Below are positions 1-12,800 of a DNA stretch of 64,000 nt, piece after piece. Source of the DNA: Chlorella sorokiniana (Eukaryota; Chlorophyta; Trebouxiophyceae; Chlorellales; Chlorellaceae). Under the pieces are notes generated by a model. It was not told the DNA's origin. It did not search any database and was given only the letters and a program-made list of their open reading frames with translations. Numbering within the stretch: position 1 is the first letter of the stretch; every line of letters begins with the position of its first letter. The translations under genes were made by a program, and so were the position numbers. Location of the stretch: the NCBI GenBank assembly GCA_025917655.1, contig CP084617.1, positions 1,674,001-1,738,000 on the forward strand. Direction: 5' to 3'.

Positions 1-330
1 GCAGTGGGGTGCTGTGAAATAAGGAGCAGCAGGCAGCGCTGCTCCGGCGGTTGGAGCCGGGTGGGCGAGCGGCACGTGCGGCTTCGGGGCTGCGGCTGTC
101 CACAGCTGAGCTCGCCACTGTTTGTGACGCTTGGGGAATCAACCACCTGTGGTCATTATATGCAGCAAGCCAAGCGCGTCAGTTTGTTGCAGCAGCGGGA
201 GCACACTGCTTTTGCATCGCTGCGCCTTGCATCGCTGCAGCGCTCACAGCGCGACACCAGGCCGCGCTCATGTCAGGTCGATCGTTGTGCGGGCCTGGTA
301 GTTTGCGATGTATGGGAGCCATGAGGCTCG
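1..330. other. 5' flank of the first gene; no firm gene
   Basis: Open frames here are short and overlapping. One stretch around 95-170 could be an upstream exon of the next gene, but I cannot tie it in with a good splice donor. I see nothing else I can support. Confidence 0.3.
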
Positions 331-3300
331 ATGGGGGCTGTCCAGCCTCCCTTGCCTCCTGCAGCACAACATGGTTGGCCGCAGCAGCAGCGGGGACTGC
401 CAGCAGACCCATACGCAGCGGCAAACAGCAATGGTAGAGTGACTGCGTCACACAGTGCTAGCTATGGCGCGCGCCAGTCACCGTCGGGCGCCTCCCAGCC
501 TCGCTCCGCCGCCAGGCAGCCCCTGCCCGCAGACCAGCACGCGCTTTTCTTGCAGACGGCTCACGGCAGGCGGGGAGGAGGCCAGCCAGCACCGCACAGC
601 CTGAAGGCTGAGCGCCGGGCGGCGGCAGCTGCGGCGGCGCCAGCCGTCTCCTCGCTGCCCGGCGCCGCTGCCGGGGACTACCTGCATGCGTACCCTGCCG
701 TCAAGAGCCTGCTGCAGAAGTTCAAGTGGGTGCTGCTTTGTGTGCCAGTTTTCACGTTGGGTGCTGCTTCCGCCGGTTCCGCGCTGGGCAGCAGGGTGTT
801 AGCAGCAGCGCTCCAGACACACGGCCGCTTCGTGCGTACTTCGTTGTGCACTGCGGCAGGGGCAGGCTTGCAGCCCAGCCAGCCTTTGTCTGGCAAACTC
901 CGACCGCTCCTCGCTTTCTTCCCGCAGGGAGCGGGGCCAGGAGCAGTTTCCCCTGGCGGTGCTGAACGAGTACGCCACGCGGCTGGCGCTGCAGGCGGGT
1001 GCTGCTGTTGCGCTGGGTGCTGCGCTGCGGTTGAAGGTTTTGACGTCGATTTGGTGTTGCAGGGGTTCTGGGGAAGTATTAGAGGGCCTGCACACGTGCC
1101 TGCAGCAGCCTGAATCATAGCTTGTCAGGCCGCCGCCCTGCCGCCGCTCCTTCGGCCGCCACCGCCCCATGCGCTGGAAAAAAACAGCAAAGCGCAGCGT
1201 TTCGCCGCCGCTGTCCCCTGCTGCAGGTGGATTTCAAGCTGGAGCAGGCCAGCCTGTCCGGGGGCTTCCGCGTTGACGTGCGGCTGGCCAGCAAGAAGGA
1301 CGGCGAGACGATCCAGGCGGCGGTGGGCCACGCGCGCAACAAGCAGGCGGGGAAGCAGGTGGCGGCGGCGGCGCTGCTGGAGGCGCTGCTGGCGGGGGGG
1401 AGGTGGACGAGGGGGCGCTGCTGGCGCCCGCGGCGGGCAAGGAGGAGGGCAGGAAGAAGAAGTGGCAGGTGGCTCAACGGCAAACAGTCTGGCTTTTTGT
1501 TGTTGGAAGCAGGAGGGGCAGGTGGCTCCCCTTGACTCAGCCGCGAGCGGCCTGCCTCTTCCGCCGTTGTTGTGTTCAACAAGAGGGTGGGGTTGGGGCG
1601 GGAGGCGGCGGCGGCTTGCAGCACGGCTGGCAGAACCCTCGCTTCGTTCGCCCCTTGGCCATGCCTGCGGCGTCTGCTGGCTGCCTGCCTGCCAGCCTGC
1701 CGCCTGCCCCGCCTGTGTGCTCCAGCGTTCGTGCCGCGCTTCCCCTCGGTGCAGGCGGTGCAGCGGCCAGGGCTGGGCGCCGAGGCAAAGCCGCCCGCCT
1801 CGGTCGGCTTCCGCCGCTCCAGCTACGGCGGCGGCTACGGGTGAGCTGCGCCCGCGCCCCTGTGCAGTTTGCAGAAGGGTTGCTCATCTGTCGCCGTCCC
1901 TCAGCTCTGCCCCGCCTCCTGCAACCAGTCACTGATGGAGGAAAGCAGTGGAGCCCCTGCTTCCCTCCATCACTGCGCCGCATGCCAGCTTGCCGGCACA
2001 GACGCAAGCAGCCGCACACAGCGTGCTCGCCTGTTCCTCCCCTTGCGCAGCGGCGGCGGCGGCGGCTACGGCAGCCGCGGCGGTTACGGCTCCTTTGGGC
2101 GCCCGGCCAGCGCCCCGGCGGCTTCGTGCGGGCGGTACCATGGTGCCAAAGGACGCTGGATTCGAGCTGGAGCCCACTCCCGGCTCTGCGGCGGCGCGGG
2201 TGGGCACCTGGCGGTTGCTGGCTGGGAGCTGCCGCCGCCGCCCTGCTGAACGCATCCTGCACGGGTGCACCTGCTCCCCCTCCTCTCTGTCTCTGTGACT
2301 GTCGCTGCGTTCCATTCAACAACGGCCAACTTATTTCGGTCGCCCCCCCCTCCTGCAGGGCCGGTTTGGGGCTGTGAGCGTGTCGCCCTTCCAGCGCAGC
2401 CGCCGCCCGCCGTCGCTCGAGGAGCAGCTGAGCAGCTTCCAGGCGGCCTCCCTGCCCAACGCCGGCAAGCAGTTTACGTCGTCAGGGGCGGTACGGGGCG
2501 GCTCGCGGCTTGGTACCGCCGCAGCATCGCCACCGCCCGCGGCAGCGACGATTCAAACGTCGCATGCGGAGCACGGCGCAGCGGCGGCGGCTCTACCCCG
2601 CGCAGCCAGCCCCCAGATGAGGGTGGCTGGGGCGGCGGCGGCAGCGCTCGGGGGCTTGGTCTGGGCGGCAGGGGGCCGCGGTCCCGCCGCCCCCAGCCTG
2701 CAGCAGCAGCAACACCCCAATGCGTACCCGCGGCCGCAGGACAGCCAGCAGCAGCAGGCGGCGCCGCTGCCTGCGCGTCAGCTGCAGCAGCAGGAGCCTC
2801 AGGCGCCTTGGCCGGCTCCAGCCGCCCGCCGCGGGCCCAGCCCTGGGCTGCCCGTCCGGCAAACGGATTCGGCGGGGAGGCTCCGAAGCCCAGCGTGGCC
2901 ACAGCGCTGAGCAAGGGAGCGACAGGTGGAGGAGCCGGGGCGCAGCGTCAGCAGAGAGCGGCGGCAGGAGAGGCAGCGGGAGGGGCGTGGCGGCAGCCGC
3001 AGCCGCAGCCGCAGCAGAGAGCGGCGGCGACGGCACCCCGCAGCCGCAGCCGCAGCCGCAGCCCGATTGGAGGCAGAGCGCGGCGTCGCAGCCGCAGCCG
3101 CAGCCGAGGGCAGGCTAGAGGGGTTTGGCGCAGCCGCAGCCGCAGCCTGAGGGCAAGGACAGCGCGGCATAGAAGCCGCAGCCGCAGCCGCGGGCAGAGG
3201 GACGAGCGGCGCAGCGCCCGCAGCCGCAGCCGCGGGCAGAGGGACGAGCGCCGTAGTACCCGCAGTCGCAGCCGGGGGCGGGGGTGCGTCGGGGGAGGCC

Positions 3301-3732
3301 AGCAGAGGCCGCAGCCGCAGCAGGAGCAGGGGAGAGCGGCGCAGGAGCAGCAGCCGGCACAGGGAGCGGACGGAGCGAGGCCGCTACTGCCGGAATGGCA
3401 GTCTCAGCCGCAGCCGCAGCCGCAGCAGGAGCCGCAGCAGGAGCAGGGGCAGGGGCAGGGGCAGGAGCATGGCAGAGAAGAGCCCAGGCTCTGGCTGGCG
3501 TCAGGACACGCGCAGCAGCCCGCCCTCTCTTGATGAGGATGGCGGCGCCCGCAAGCGCAAGCGGGACAGTACTGACGATGATGAGGGCGGCAGCACTCAG
3601 CGGCGGTGCCACACAGAGGAGCAGACAGAGGGATGGAAGGCAGCAGAGGCGCCAAAGGCGGACGTGGGCGCAGCTGCAGCGGCCGATGGGGGCCCGCTGG
3701 CGGCGAGAGCGGCGACGACCGATGGGAGTTGA
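331..3732 (+). CDS. dsRNA-binding domain protein with Gly/Tyr-rich middle and RS-rich C-terminus
   Basis: Probable nuclear RNA-binding protein; the role is inferred from domains. The first exon (331-725) encodes a Q/A/P-rich leader ending YPAVKSLLQKFK. The second (928-994) reads ERGQEQFPLAVLNEYATR, and the next, from 1227, continues VDFKLEQASLSGGFRVDVRL and then GHARNKQAGKQVAAAALLEAL-type helix. Together these form a good dsRBD (alpha-beta-beta-beta-alpha, with the KxxAKxxAA-like end). Later exons give GGYG repeats (1756-1840, from about 2053), an exon opening GRFGAVSVSPFQRSRR near 2359, long runs of SR dipeptides (2974-3465) and a charged tail ending at 3732. The intron 995-1226 has a GC donor (CAG|GCGGGT). 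The RS frame switches near 3036 and near 3290, and another switch lies at the G run 1394-1400. These fit missing homopolymer bases. The true start may lie upstream. A dsRBD joined to an RS domain could also be a splicing or RNA-export factor. Confidence 0.6.
2974..3465 (+). repeat. CGCAGC-type hexamer repeats encoding SR dipeptides
   Basis: Degenerate repeats of CGCAGC/AGCCGC encode Ser-Arg runs in the RS-rich tail of the dsRBD gene. The Ser-Arg reading moves from one frame to another within the repeat, so this tract is prone to length change or misassembly. Confidence 0.75.
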
Positions 3733-3925
3733 GCTAGGCAGTGCCGGCAATGATGTGATTATATTATTCCAGAACAACACTTGTGAGCAATCCTGCATAG
3801 TGACAAGCTACAACCAATGACTGAAAGCCTGCTGCGCCAAGTGCATGCAGCGCAACAGCGGGCACCCTACAAAACCCGGCCCTGTGTCAGCTCATACTTG
3901 TCGCTCGCTGCTCGGACATTGACAA

Positions 3926-6680
3926 ATGGCAGCGATCTTAATCACAGGGGGCACAGGTGGGTCAAGTAGGGCTTGGCTGTGCAGGCGTCGTGAGGGCGAC
4001 GCCTTTGGGGGCCAAGCGTTCTCGCTGACCATTAATCTGATTGATTCAGGCTATCTTGGACAACATTTGGTACAGCATTATGCCGACAGCGGCTGCCTGG
4101 TGAGCGAGGGAAGTGGACCCGCTGCACTCGCTGTGCGTTTGGGCGTTTCACGGCCGCATGACATGTATCATGAACTCAAAACAGCGATCAGGGGTAGCGA
4201 GCTCGTACCGACACCCTTCCTGTCTCCTCCACCTGCAGGTGGGATACACGCACTGGTCGAGCCCCGCTCACCGACATTGCGGCAAGGTCAAGGCGTACAA
4301 GGTGAAGACGGCAGCGATCGCCGGGCGGCTTTGCCTTGCAGCGGGGCGCGTCCGCTAGCGGCAGCCGCCGCCGCCAGCCCCGCAGCACAGCTCTTGTTGT
4401 TCCACTGCAGGTCAACCTTGCAACAGGGGAGGGCTTGGACGAGTGCCTGCGCGACCTGACCAGCGGCGGCCGCACGCAGCTGCTGGCGGTGATCAACACG
4501 GCGGCCATGTCGCAGCCAGCCGCCTGTGAGCGCGACGAAGCGGCGGCGGCGGCGGTCAACGTCCCCACCCAGCTGCTGGACGCACTGCAGCGGCACCGAC
4601 AGGAGCACGGCGCAGAGCCCATCCTCATCCACATATCCACAGACCAGGTGGGGGTATGGGATGTGCTGCGTGTGCGCGCAAGCTGTTTTTACTTTTTGGA
4701 ATGGTTGTGAAGAAGCATGAACTTTGGGATGTGGGCAGGGTGTGGCAACGTGCAAGGTAGAGTTGGCTTGATGATAAGCAAGGACAGGTGCAGGGATGGC
4801 CAAGCTGGGGTATGGGGGCAGCCGCAACCCAACATGCCACACCTGCACGTTTGGCGAGTCGTGGCTGGTGCGCTGTCCAGGCCCCCCTCGGGGGCAGCGC
4901 TGCCCCACAGTGGGATTTATATCAGCAAAGGATCCCCACCCCCGCTTCTACTCACCGCCCTCTCTTCTGCGTAACTGTGTGTGCTGATTCGGTAGCTCTA
5001 TGCTGCTTGTCTGAGGGCAGGTGTATGACGGCAGCCGGGCGCGGTGGCGCGAGGACGACTCGGCGGCGCCGCTCAACGCCTACGGCCGCACCAAGCTGGC
5101 TGGGGAGCGCGCGGTGGCGGCGCGCTGGCCCAACCACGCGATCCTGAGGAGCAGCATCATCTACGGACCCGAACCGCCGGTGCCCGTCTCCCGCCCCCTC
5201 TTTCTGCAGTTTGTCGACGCGCAGCTGGCGGCGGGGGTGAGGCCGAGCGGGCTTTGCTTCTTCTTTGTGCCTCCTCTGGCGCTGCTCCGGGCCCTGCCGC
5301 CGACCGTTGATCGGTGCCTGCCTTGCCGCGCGACGGCCGTTCTTGCTGCTGCAACCATCGCAGCAGGATGGGCGGTGCGGTCAGTCGTCCCCGCTGTCGC
5401 AGTCTCATCGCTGCCTGCTGCTGCTGCCTGCTGGCCTTGCCCGCCCGCCTACCCACCCACCCACCCCGCTGCACATGAGTAGGGCCGTGCATTGTGCTCC
5501 TGTTGAGTGTGCGTGCACACTAGCACTAGCCCATCGCGCTCCCTTGTGTGTCTCTGTGTGTGTGCATAGACCCACCCACCCACCACACTGCACATGGGTG
5601 GGCTCGCCCACTGTGCTCCTGTCTGTGTGTGTGTGTGTGGGCGCAGGAGCCCACCACCTTCTTCGACGACGAGTTCCGGTCGCCGGTGCGGGTGCGGGAC
5701 ATCCTGCGCGTGTGCCAGACGCTGATCCACCGCCAACAGGAGCTGGAGCACAGGTGAAGAGGGGGGGGGCAGCAGTGTGTGTGTGTTCTTGTGTGCGGTG
5801 GTGGTGGTGAGGAGGTGGGGGTGTTGGGGTTGGGGGAGGTATGCAAAACGCCGGGCGCGGGCAGGGAGGTGGGGGCGGCGGGGGAGGCGCTCGTGCGCGC
5901 TTGGGTGCGGTTGCATTTCAGGAGGGCAGCTGAGCGGTATACTCGATAGTGCTTCGGTGGGTTGGTGGCTGGCTGCCAGCCTTTCAGACAACGGGGCAGC
6001 GCTCCGATGCCTGCCTGAGCCGCCTTTTCCCAGTAATCGCTGGGGATGGCCGCTCGGCCGGGCCCCGCCCTTCCTCCGCTCCTGCCCTGCCCGTTCACCT
6101 CCCTGCCGTCCACCCTGTCTGCGCTGCTCACAATTAGCCAACCATTCTTGATGCCTGCACCTTGCCGGCGCGGGCCCTCCAACCAACCTACCAGTACCCC
6201 CTACCCACCACCTCCTCCACTCGTCACCTCCCTGGCCCCCAGGCTCTTCAACATGGGTGGCCCCGACCGCCTCAGCCGCGCTGACATGGCGGACGCGGTG
6301 GCGGCGGCCTGCGGCCACGACGCCCGCCTGATCGTGCGTGCCCCGCGGCGTCGGTGGATCGCGGGGCCCCTAGTCCCGCCGACATTTCCATGGACAGCGC
6401 GCGGCTGGAGGCGGCAGTGGGCATGGCGCTCACGCCGTTCAAGGTGAGAGCCGAGCTGCTGCGCGTGCGATCGCTGCACGTCCTTTGCGCGTGAGCAACG
6501 CTCGGCCGCCGCTTGCTGGCGCCCTGAGGGAGAGAGCGCAGGAGGGTCCGCCGCCGCAGCGTACTTTCCATCACCTGCACCGTCCTCGTCTCTTCTTTAT
6601 TGTGGGTGCAGACCGCCATCCAGCACATCTTGCGGGAACACCAGCACCACGCGCAGCCGCAGCAGGAAGCAGCACGCTGA
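3926..6680 (+). CDS. RmlD/MAT2B-like NAD(P)-dependent extended short-chain dehydrogenase
   Basis: Extended SDR of the family that holds dTDP-4-dehydrorhamnose reductase (RmlD) and the regulatory beta subunit of methionine adenosyltransferase (MAT2B). The start ATG at 3926 opens MAAILITGGTG, joined across the first intron to YLGQHLVQHY, giving the TGxxGxxG Rossmann motif. A later exon has ILIHISTDQ, then VYDGSRARWREDD and the YGRTK active-site motif (YxxxK), followed by RSSIIYGPE. The C-terminus has LFNMGGPDRLSR, then DISMDSARLE and LTPFK, matching the conserved end of MAT2B/RmlD proteins. The last exon ends at 6680. About eight exons. In the penultimate exon the frame changes at a C4 run (6341-6344); one extra C would give a continuous reading. 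Rhamnose synthesis and methionine-cycle regulation are both possible roles; the sequence alone does not decide. Confidence 0.8.
5448..5640 (+). repeat. Imperfect intronic tandem duplication with CACC and GT repeats
   Basis: Two similar segments, each holding CCCACCCACC, CTGCACATG and TGTGCTCCTGT followed by a GT-rich stretch, lie in an intron of the SDR gene just before the exon that starts at about 5645. They look like a local minisatellite duplication. Confidence 0.6.
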
Positions 6681-7707
6681 GCACGCTGCGCTGCGTTTTG
6701 CCGCTGAACCGGGCGCGCGGGCCCCGCCCTCTCCCTATGACTGTAATTGCCGCTGCCGGTGCGTTTTCCCGTAAAGTGCGGCCACCATTTGCAGGTCAGC
6801 TGTGGAGGGATTACCTCTGCCTGTTTGCCGCGGTTGGCGGCGCAAGCCTGGCCCGGGTGCTGACATCGAAGCAGCAGAGCCGCTGGGTAGCTGGCAGACA
6901 GGGCCCGGGCCACATACTGAAACTGACAGCACAGAAGCAGCGCATCGTTGCAAAGCTTCAAAGAAGCAGCTTGGGCACCACAGCTGCTGCCCAGCAGCGC
7001 CTGGGTTGGCGGGCGCGGCAGCACCTCTAACTTGCCGCAACTGCGGTATCTGCTGTAACAAGCCGGCCCTGGCAGGTATGTTACACAGGCGCACACCCGC
7101 GCCAGAGTGTGATGGCCCTCGTGACGCCAGAGGGCTTGCCAATGCAATGGCAGCGGGGCATCACCCGCTTGGTCCCTGCACTGAAGCCTCCCTTCTATGT
7201 GATTGAAATAAGGGACTGTAAATCAAGAAACCCTAGTACGGCCCGTTTCGAAACACGGGGTGACCTGTCCTTCAGCTTGTCGCCTGAACCCCATGCCAGC
7301 CAATGGCAACCAACTATTTTGCGTCCTACAGTTTGTCGTCGGCAGGTGAGTGCTGCTCCGGCTTCAGGTTGCTTGTGCCGCGTCCCGCCACCGGCACCAT
7401 CCAAGCCCGAGTCCCTCGCACCCGGCCCGCAACAGAACGCACACACTTGCCGACATATCTTGCGCATCTCTCCAGGCGTGCCGCGTCCCCCTTCGGTTGC
7501 CGCCCACCCACTGCCGCCTTGCTGCTGCTCCTGCCTGACTGCATGCATTTTGATTGCAGGCATTTTCCAGCGCCCTCCTCCTTCAGTGTCAGGCCCGCAC
7601 AGTGCACGGTCCCGACCTAAAGAAACGCCTCATCAACAGCGGGCGCCCATCGCTGCGCAAGCAGGCCCAAGCAACTCTACGGTCGGCGCCGCTGCTGCTG
7701 CCGCACG
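6681..7707. other. Intergenic region or 5' UTR; no gene supported
   Basis: About 1 kb between the SDR stop and the next start. Open frames exist on both strands but none shows a recognisable domain or a consistent exon chain. It probably holds the 3' end of the SDR transcript and the promoter and leader of the membrane-protein gene. Confidence 0.4.
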
Positions 7708-9831
7708 ATGTCGGATGGCGGCATGCGCCCCGTGAGGCCGTACCTCCCCTCCTGCGCGGGCTTCACTCAAGCCGACTTCACCAGCGGGTTTGCGGACCGC
7801 GGCGTGGGTTTCAACCTGTCCAACGCGGGAGACTATGTGTATGAGGTGGGCGTGGAACGGTGGGGGTGGTTTGTTTCGCGGCCGTGGCTCTGAAAGCGAC
7901 GCCATTGCGTGCCCTGTTGCACATGGGAGGGCTGCTTCAGCCACTGCCGATGGCGGCTGGGGTTGCATACGGGCGTGCAGCTGGCCTCGTCACTTCGCTT
8001 GGGCCGCAGTGCAGCTAGCTGGGTTGCTGCCCTGCTCAGCTGCGTGCGGCGGGCTGCCCCTCCATGCCCACCTTTCCCTCCTTCTCCTCAGGAAATTGTG
8101 CCATCCCTGATCCCGGGTCTGGTGGTCGGAGCCCTGGCACTCCTGGGCTTCATCTTCTTCGTAATCTGGCTCCTCGTCGGCTGCTGCGCCGCCTGCTGCT
8201 GCTGCTGCGCGGCGCGCGCAGGCGGCAGGCACTGGCAGAGGCGGCGGCCGCCAACGGCGCCACGCAGCAGTTCATCCCCTCGCAGGTGGGCGCCCCGCTG
8301 CGCTGCGCTGCGCTGTGCTGTGCTGGCAGCGGGCCGCCTGCCTGACTCTGCAGCCCGCGCCGTCTCTGCCTCCTTCACTTTGAGAAACCCAGCGCAGGGT
8401 GCGTGCTGGCTCTGCTGATGCACTGCTTGCCCGTCAAAGCTCCCACCGCTCACCCCCATTTCCCTTCACTCTGTCCCTGTCAGGATGGGGCTTCCAGCTC
8501 CTACCCCACTCCCGGCCCTGGATTGACGACGGCAGCCCCAACGATGTCCTCCAAGCAGAAGCTGTTCTGGGCCTTTACGTTTGCGCTGGGGCTGGCCCTG
8601 GTCGGTGTGTGTGGCTGGGGCCTGGCCTCCTCAATCGACCTGACAGACACCACGGTCAGGTGCGCGGTACATGGCAGTACACGGGCCGCCGCGCAGTCCT
8701 GCCTGGGCGAGGCTGCGGGACGGGTGGCCGCCAGCTTGCATGGGCTGCTGCAGCCCTAAGCACTCATCGGGCAAGGCCCGTAGCTGAGCTCTGCCCCCTG
8801 CCCGTCGCGCTTCCTTTCCATCCGCAGCAACTTTTGGAGCTTGGTGGACTTGGCGCAGATGCGGGTGGGAAGCTGCAGGGAAGCAGTCAGCCGCCATGGC
8901 GGCCGTCCAGGCCTTTGCACAAACCTGCGTAGGCATGTTGCTGTAGGGTTCATTTTCACAGTTTTTTTGTGGGTCAACACAATTTCAACAATCTGTCTGC
9001 CCGTCTGGCCGGCCGCGCAGGTGGAGCTCACAATCGAGTCGCTGCAGGATCTGCAGAACGGCACCGCCCGCCTCTCCGCCGCCTCCCAAACCCTCACCGG
9101 CAGCAGCGACGGTGCGGCTCGGTGGAGGGTGGGCTGTGTGCGGCGCCTTGCCATGCACTGCTTCCTGCTTGAGCCAGCTTGTTGTGGCTTGAGCCAGCTT
9201 GTTGTGCCGCTGCTTGATCGCAACCTTTGCTTCAACCCGATGCTCTCTCCCTGTCGGTTCCTGACTTTCCTGTGTCTGCTTCTGCCCGGCCTCTGCCCCC
9301 GGCAGCCGTCGCGCAAGCGCTGCAGGCGGCGGCGCAGTCCCAAGGCGTGACCCTGCCCGCCGCCACTGCGCAGCAGGTGAGGGGTGTATGCGGTGGGCAG
9401 GCCTGTGCCAGCCTTGCGCGGTGGAGCTGTGTATGTGTTCCTGTGAGTGTGTGTGGGAGGAGGGGGGGGGGGGGGGGGGGGGGGTGGGTTCGGGAGGGAG
9501 GCATGTATGCAAGGCGTGTGGAGGTGAAGCACCCTAGCCTTGGCCAGCTATGCGGCGCCTCTCCCCCGGCCGACGCCCTCCCACGGACCCCAACGGGGAG
9601 TGCAGTCCAGCACGGTCGCGCCACGCTGCCTCGTCGCATCGCTCCCTGGCCTGTTGCCGACTTGCCAACCTGGCTGCTGCCGCCCCCAGGTGGCTGGCGT
9701 GCTTGCGGACGTGCCGTCGGTGCTGGACCAGGGCGGCGCTTACATCGGGAACGCCATCGACTTCCTCACCTACTCAATCAACGACGTGAGCTGGAACGCG
9801 CGGGGGGCCTGTGGGGGGAGAGGGGGGCGGT

Positions 9832-9876
<45 letters not shown>

Positions 9877-12800
9877 GGGGGGGCGCGCTGCTGTGTGATT
9901 CCCCTCACCCTTCATGCCCTGCTCCCCGTGCTGCCCCCTGGGCTCCAACCACCCACACGTGTGCGCACCTGCATGCGAGTTGCTTGCGCACACGCACACA
10001 GCAACAAAGCCATTGACTTCGACTGAACATAATTATCACACAGATTGATTGATTGATTGATTTCTTATGCCTTCGAGACCATCCCTTCTGCGCAGACCAT
10101 CACGGACATTGAGGCCGACTTCAGGCCGCCCACCATGGCCCTGGAGGAGACCTGGCGCTTCATCCCGTTTGCGGGTGCGCCGAGAGACCGCGCTTGCTTG
10201 GCTTGCGGGGGACGGATGGGGTTGGGCGAGTGATGGCCACCTTGTCGGGTGCAGGCTGCATGTGGGAGGTGAAGCTGCGCGGCTGTAACGCTCGCTTGGC
10301 GGCGGCAGCCTCCTGGGCTGTGTCACCATCCCCTCCTCCCTCCCTCTCTTCCTGCATGAAACCCGCCATGCAGCATGAAACCCGCTCCTCCTTTTCTGCT
10401 GGTCTTATCACCCAACAACCCTTTTTCTTTGATGCACTCGTCCCTTTGCAGTGATTTTCGGGGTCACCATCATCGTCACCTTGCTGCTTCTGCCGCTGCT
10501 GGTGCGCATGCGGTGGCCCAAGACCGCGGCGCTGCTGGTGGCCCTGCTCTGGCTGGCCATCGCGCTGCTCATGCTGCTGGGCACGGGTGAGCGCAGCCGC
10601 CAGACAGCTTCTGCCTGGGTGCTGTGAGTCTGCCCCCGCGCAGCGGCTTGGGGGCAATGGTGGCCGCCACTTGCCTGCCCCGCTGCTTTTGCAACGCGGA
10701 ACCCGCCCGCTCAACCGTCCTTGTTCCAAAGCTGCTCTGAACTCGAACTGCACGCTCAAGAAAGTGGACCCTTCCATCCTTTTTGCCCCCTCCAAGCAAC
10801 TCACAAACACGCACACCTAACCCCACCCCCACCCCCACACTCACAACACGCACACACTTGGCCCCCCCCTCCTCCCCCTTCCTCGCCCCACCCACCCACC
10901 CACATAATCCCTCCCCGCGGCCCATCCCCCTAGGCCTGCTCAACGGCGTCTACGTCGCCTCCTCCGACGCCTGCCTGTACGCGGAGACCTTTGTGGTGGA
11001 CTACGTGTACCGCCGTACCGCGGGCACCGTGTGGGGGACACCATTGTGAGTGTGTGTGTGGGGGGGGCACTGAGGCAAGCGTGGCAGGGGGAGGGGTGGA
11101 GGCACTGATGCGGAGCTTGGCAGCGGGGAGGGGAGGGGCACCATTGCAAGCGTACGTAGAGTCTGGGCCAGGAGCCAGCGGCCGGTGCTGCTCAGCCTTC
11201 CCCACGCCCGCCCACCATCTCCACATCGCGGATCGCACCCACACGCTGCGCAGCATTGCACCACGTCTGCTTGCGGGACTGCTTCGTTGCCAGCAAAGCG
11301 CACCACAGCTGCCGTGATGCTGCCGTGCCGCCTCGCTGTCCCCCACCGTACCGCTGTGCCGCCCCTACCGTACCGCAGGCCCGCATGGTGCAGTACTACA
11401 TTGGGCTGAATGAGACGGTGCTGGGGCAGGATCTGCTGCCGGCCTCCGCCGCTGACAGCCCCGCGCTGCAGGCGCTGCAGGTGGGCCCTGCGGGCTGCCG
11501 CCTGCCCCCTTCGACCTCCTCCTCCAACCTTGTCCTCAAACCTTCTCCTTCAACCTTCTCCTCGCTGTGCTGGGCGCCACGCAGCCGCCCTCCAGCCTGC
11601 CTCGCACCCTGCTCGGCCCGCGCTCGCTGGCCGCGCCTTTGCCAGCCGGCCCTCGCTTTCAGGCTGCACCGCGGCGCCCCACTCGCTGCTCCTTTGCAGC
11701 GGCATGCCCTGCCCTGCCCCTCCTGCCCATACACCCCTGCTTGACTGCGCACTGGAGGCCACCCGTCCTCCGCATGCTCTGCTCATCTACCCTGCGCTTG
11801 CGCCGCTCAGCGCATGCCTACCCCGCCCTTCCATCCACCCGTGCCGATTGTTCAATTGAAGCTCCAACTACTTAAATGCCGCCCGTCGCGCAGGTCTACC
11901 TCCCTTCCAACGCCTCGCAAGCCCTGGGCAGCCTGGACGCCACTCTGAGGGGGCTGTCTGCCGCGGCGGATCAGCTGGAGGCTGTGACTACCGACCCAGC
12001 GGTGGGCGCCGTCAGCCTGGCCGTGTGTGTTCTGTGGGCCTTGCCGTGTGTCTTGTGCTGTACACTGTTGCCGCCGTCGCGCCTCCCTTTGTCGCGGTGT
12101 CGCGTTGCCAGCTCGCCTTGCCGCGCAGCACCTCATTCCCCCTGCCTTCCCCCTCCCCGGGCCCCCAAAATCCTCCACACACTCTCGTCCATGCACCGAC
12201 TTGCTTTCCCCTTCCCTCCGTCACCCCCCCCGCGCCTCCTCCCAGCTCCGAGCCGCCGTCGAGTCGGCGGCAGGCGCGCAAGTGGCCGACGCGCTCGGCC
12301 TCACCGGCGTGGCGGTCACCGCGCTTTCCAGCTCTCGTGCGTTGGGGACGCCCTTTGGCTGCGCCGCGCGCGGGGCCCCCTTTGCTGGCTTGCGCGCACC
12401 CAGCGCGCCCCATGCGTGGCTGCCGACTGCCCGCCACAACCAAAGCGCCCTACGTGTTGCTGCCGAGGCTTTCGGACGCAGCTTCCCACCGTGAATTTTC
12501 CCTGCAGCTCAGATTCCATCTTGTTCGCCTTGCTGGCCCCCCTTGCAGTCGGCAACCTGACGCGGCTGACCAACCGCTCCAACGTGGAATCCATCTACTT
12601 CGAGACCAAGGAGTACCTGTGAGTGGTACCGCCGTTGTACCTCCATTGTACTGCTGTACCGCTGTCGCGATTCTGGCTGCCGCTGCTGTCGTGCCGCCGC
12701 TGCTGCCCCGGAGGCCGCCTGCACTGCCCGGGCTTGCGTGTGCTGCGCGGGGGAGGAGGCTGGGGGAACCTGCCCTGCCCTGCCCTGCCCCCTCCGCCCC

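Noticed and set aside
2265-3533. Single 422-codon frame through the RS region as the whole gene
   Set aside because: It takes in intron-like sequence at its start and gives Ser-Arg repeats only in its middle; the flanking Ser-Arg repeats and the tail are in another frame. The gene spans several exons and frames.
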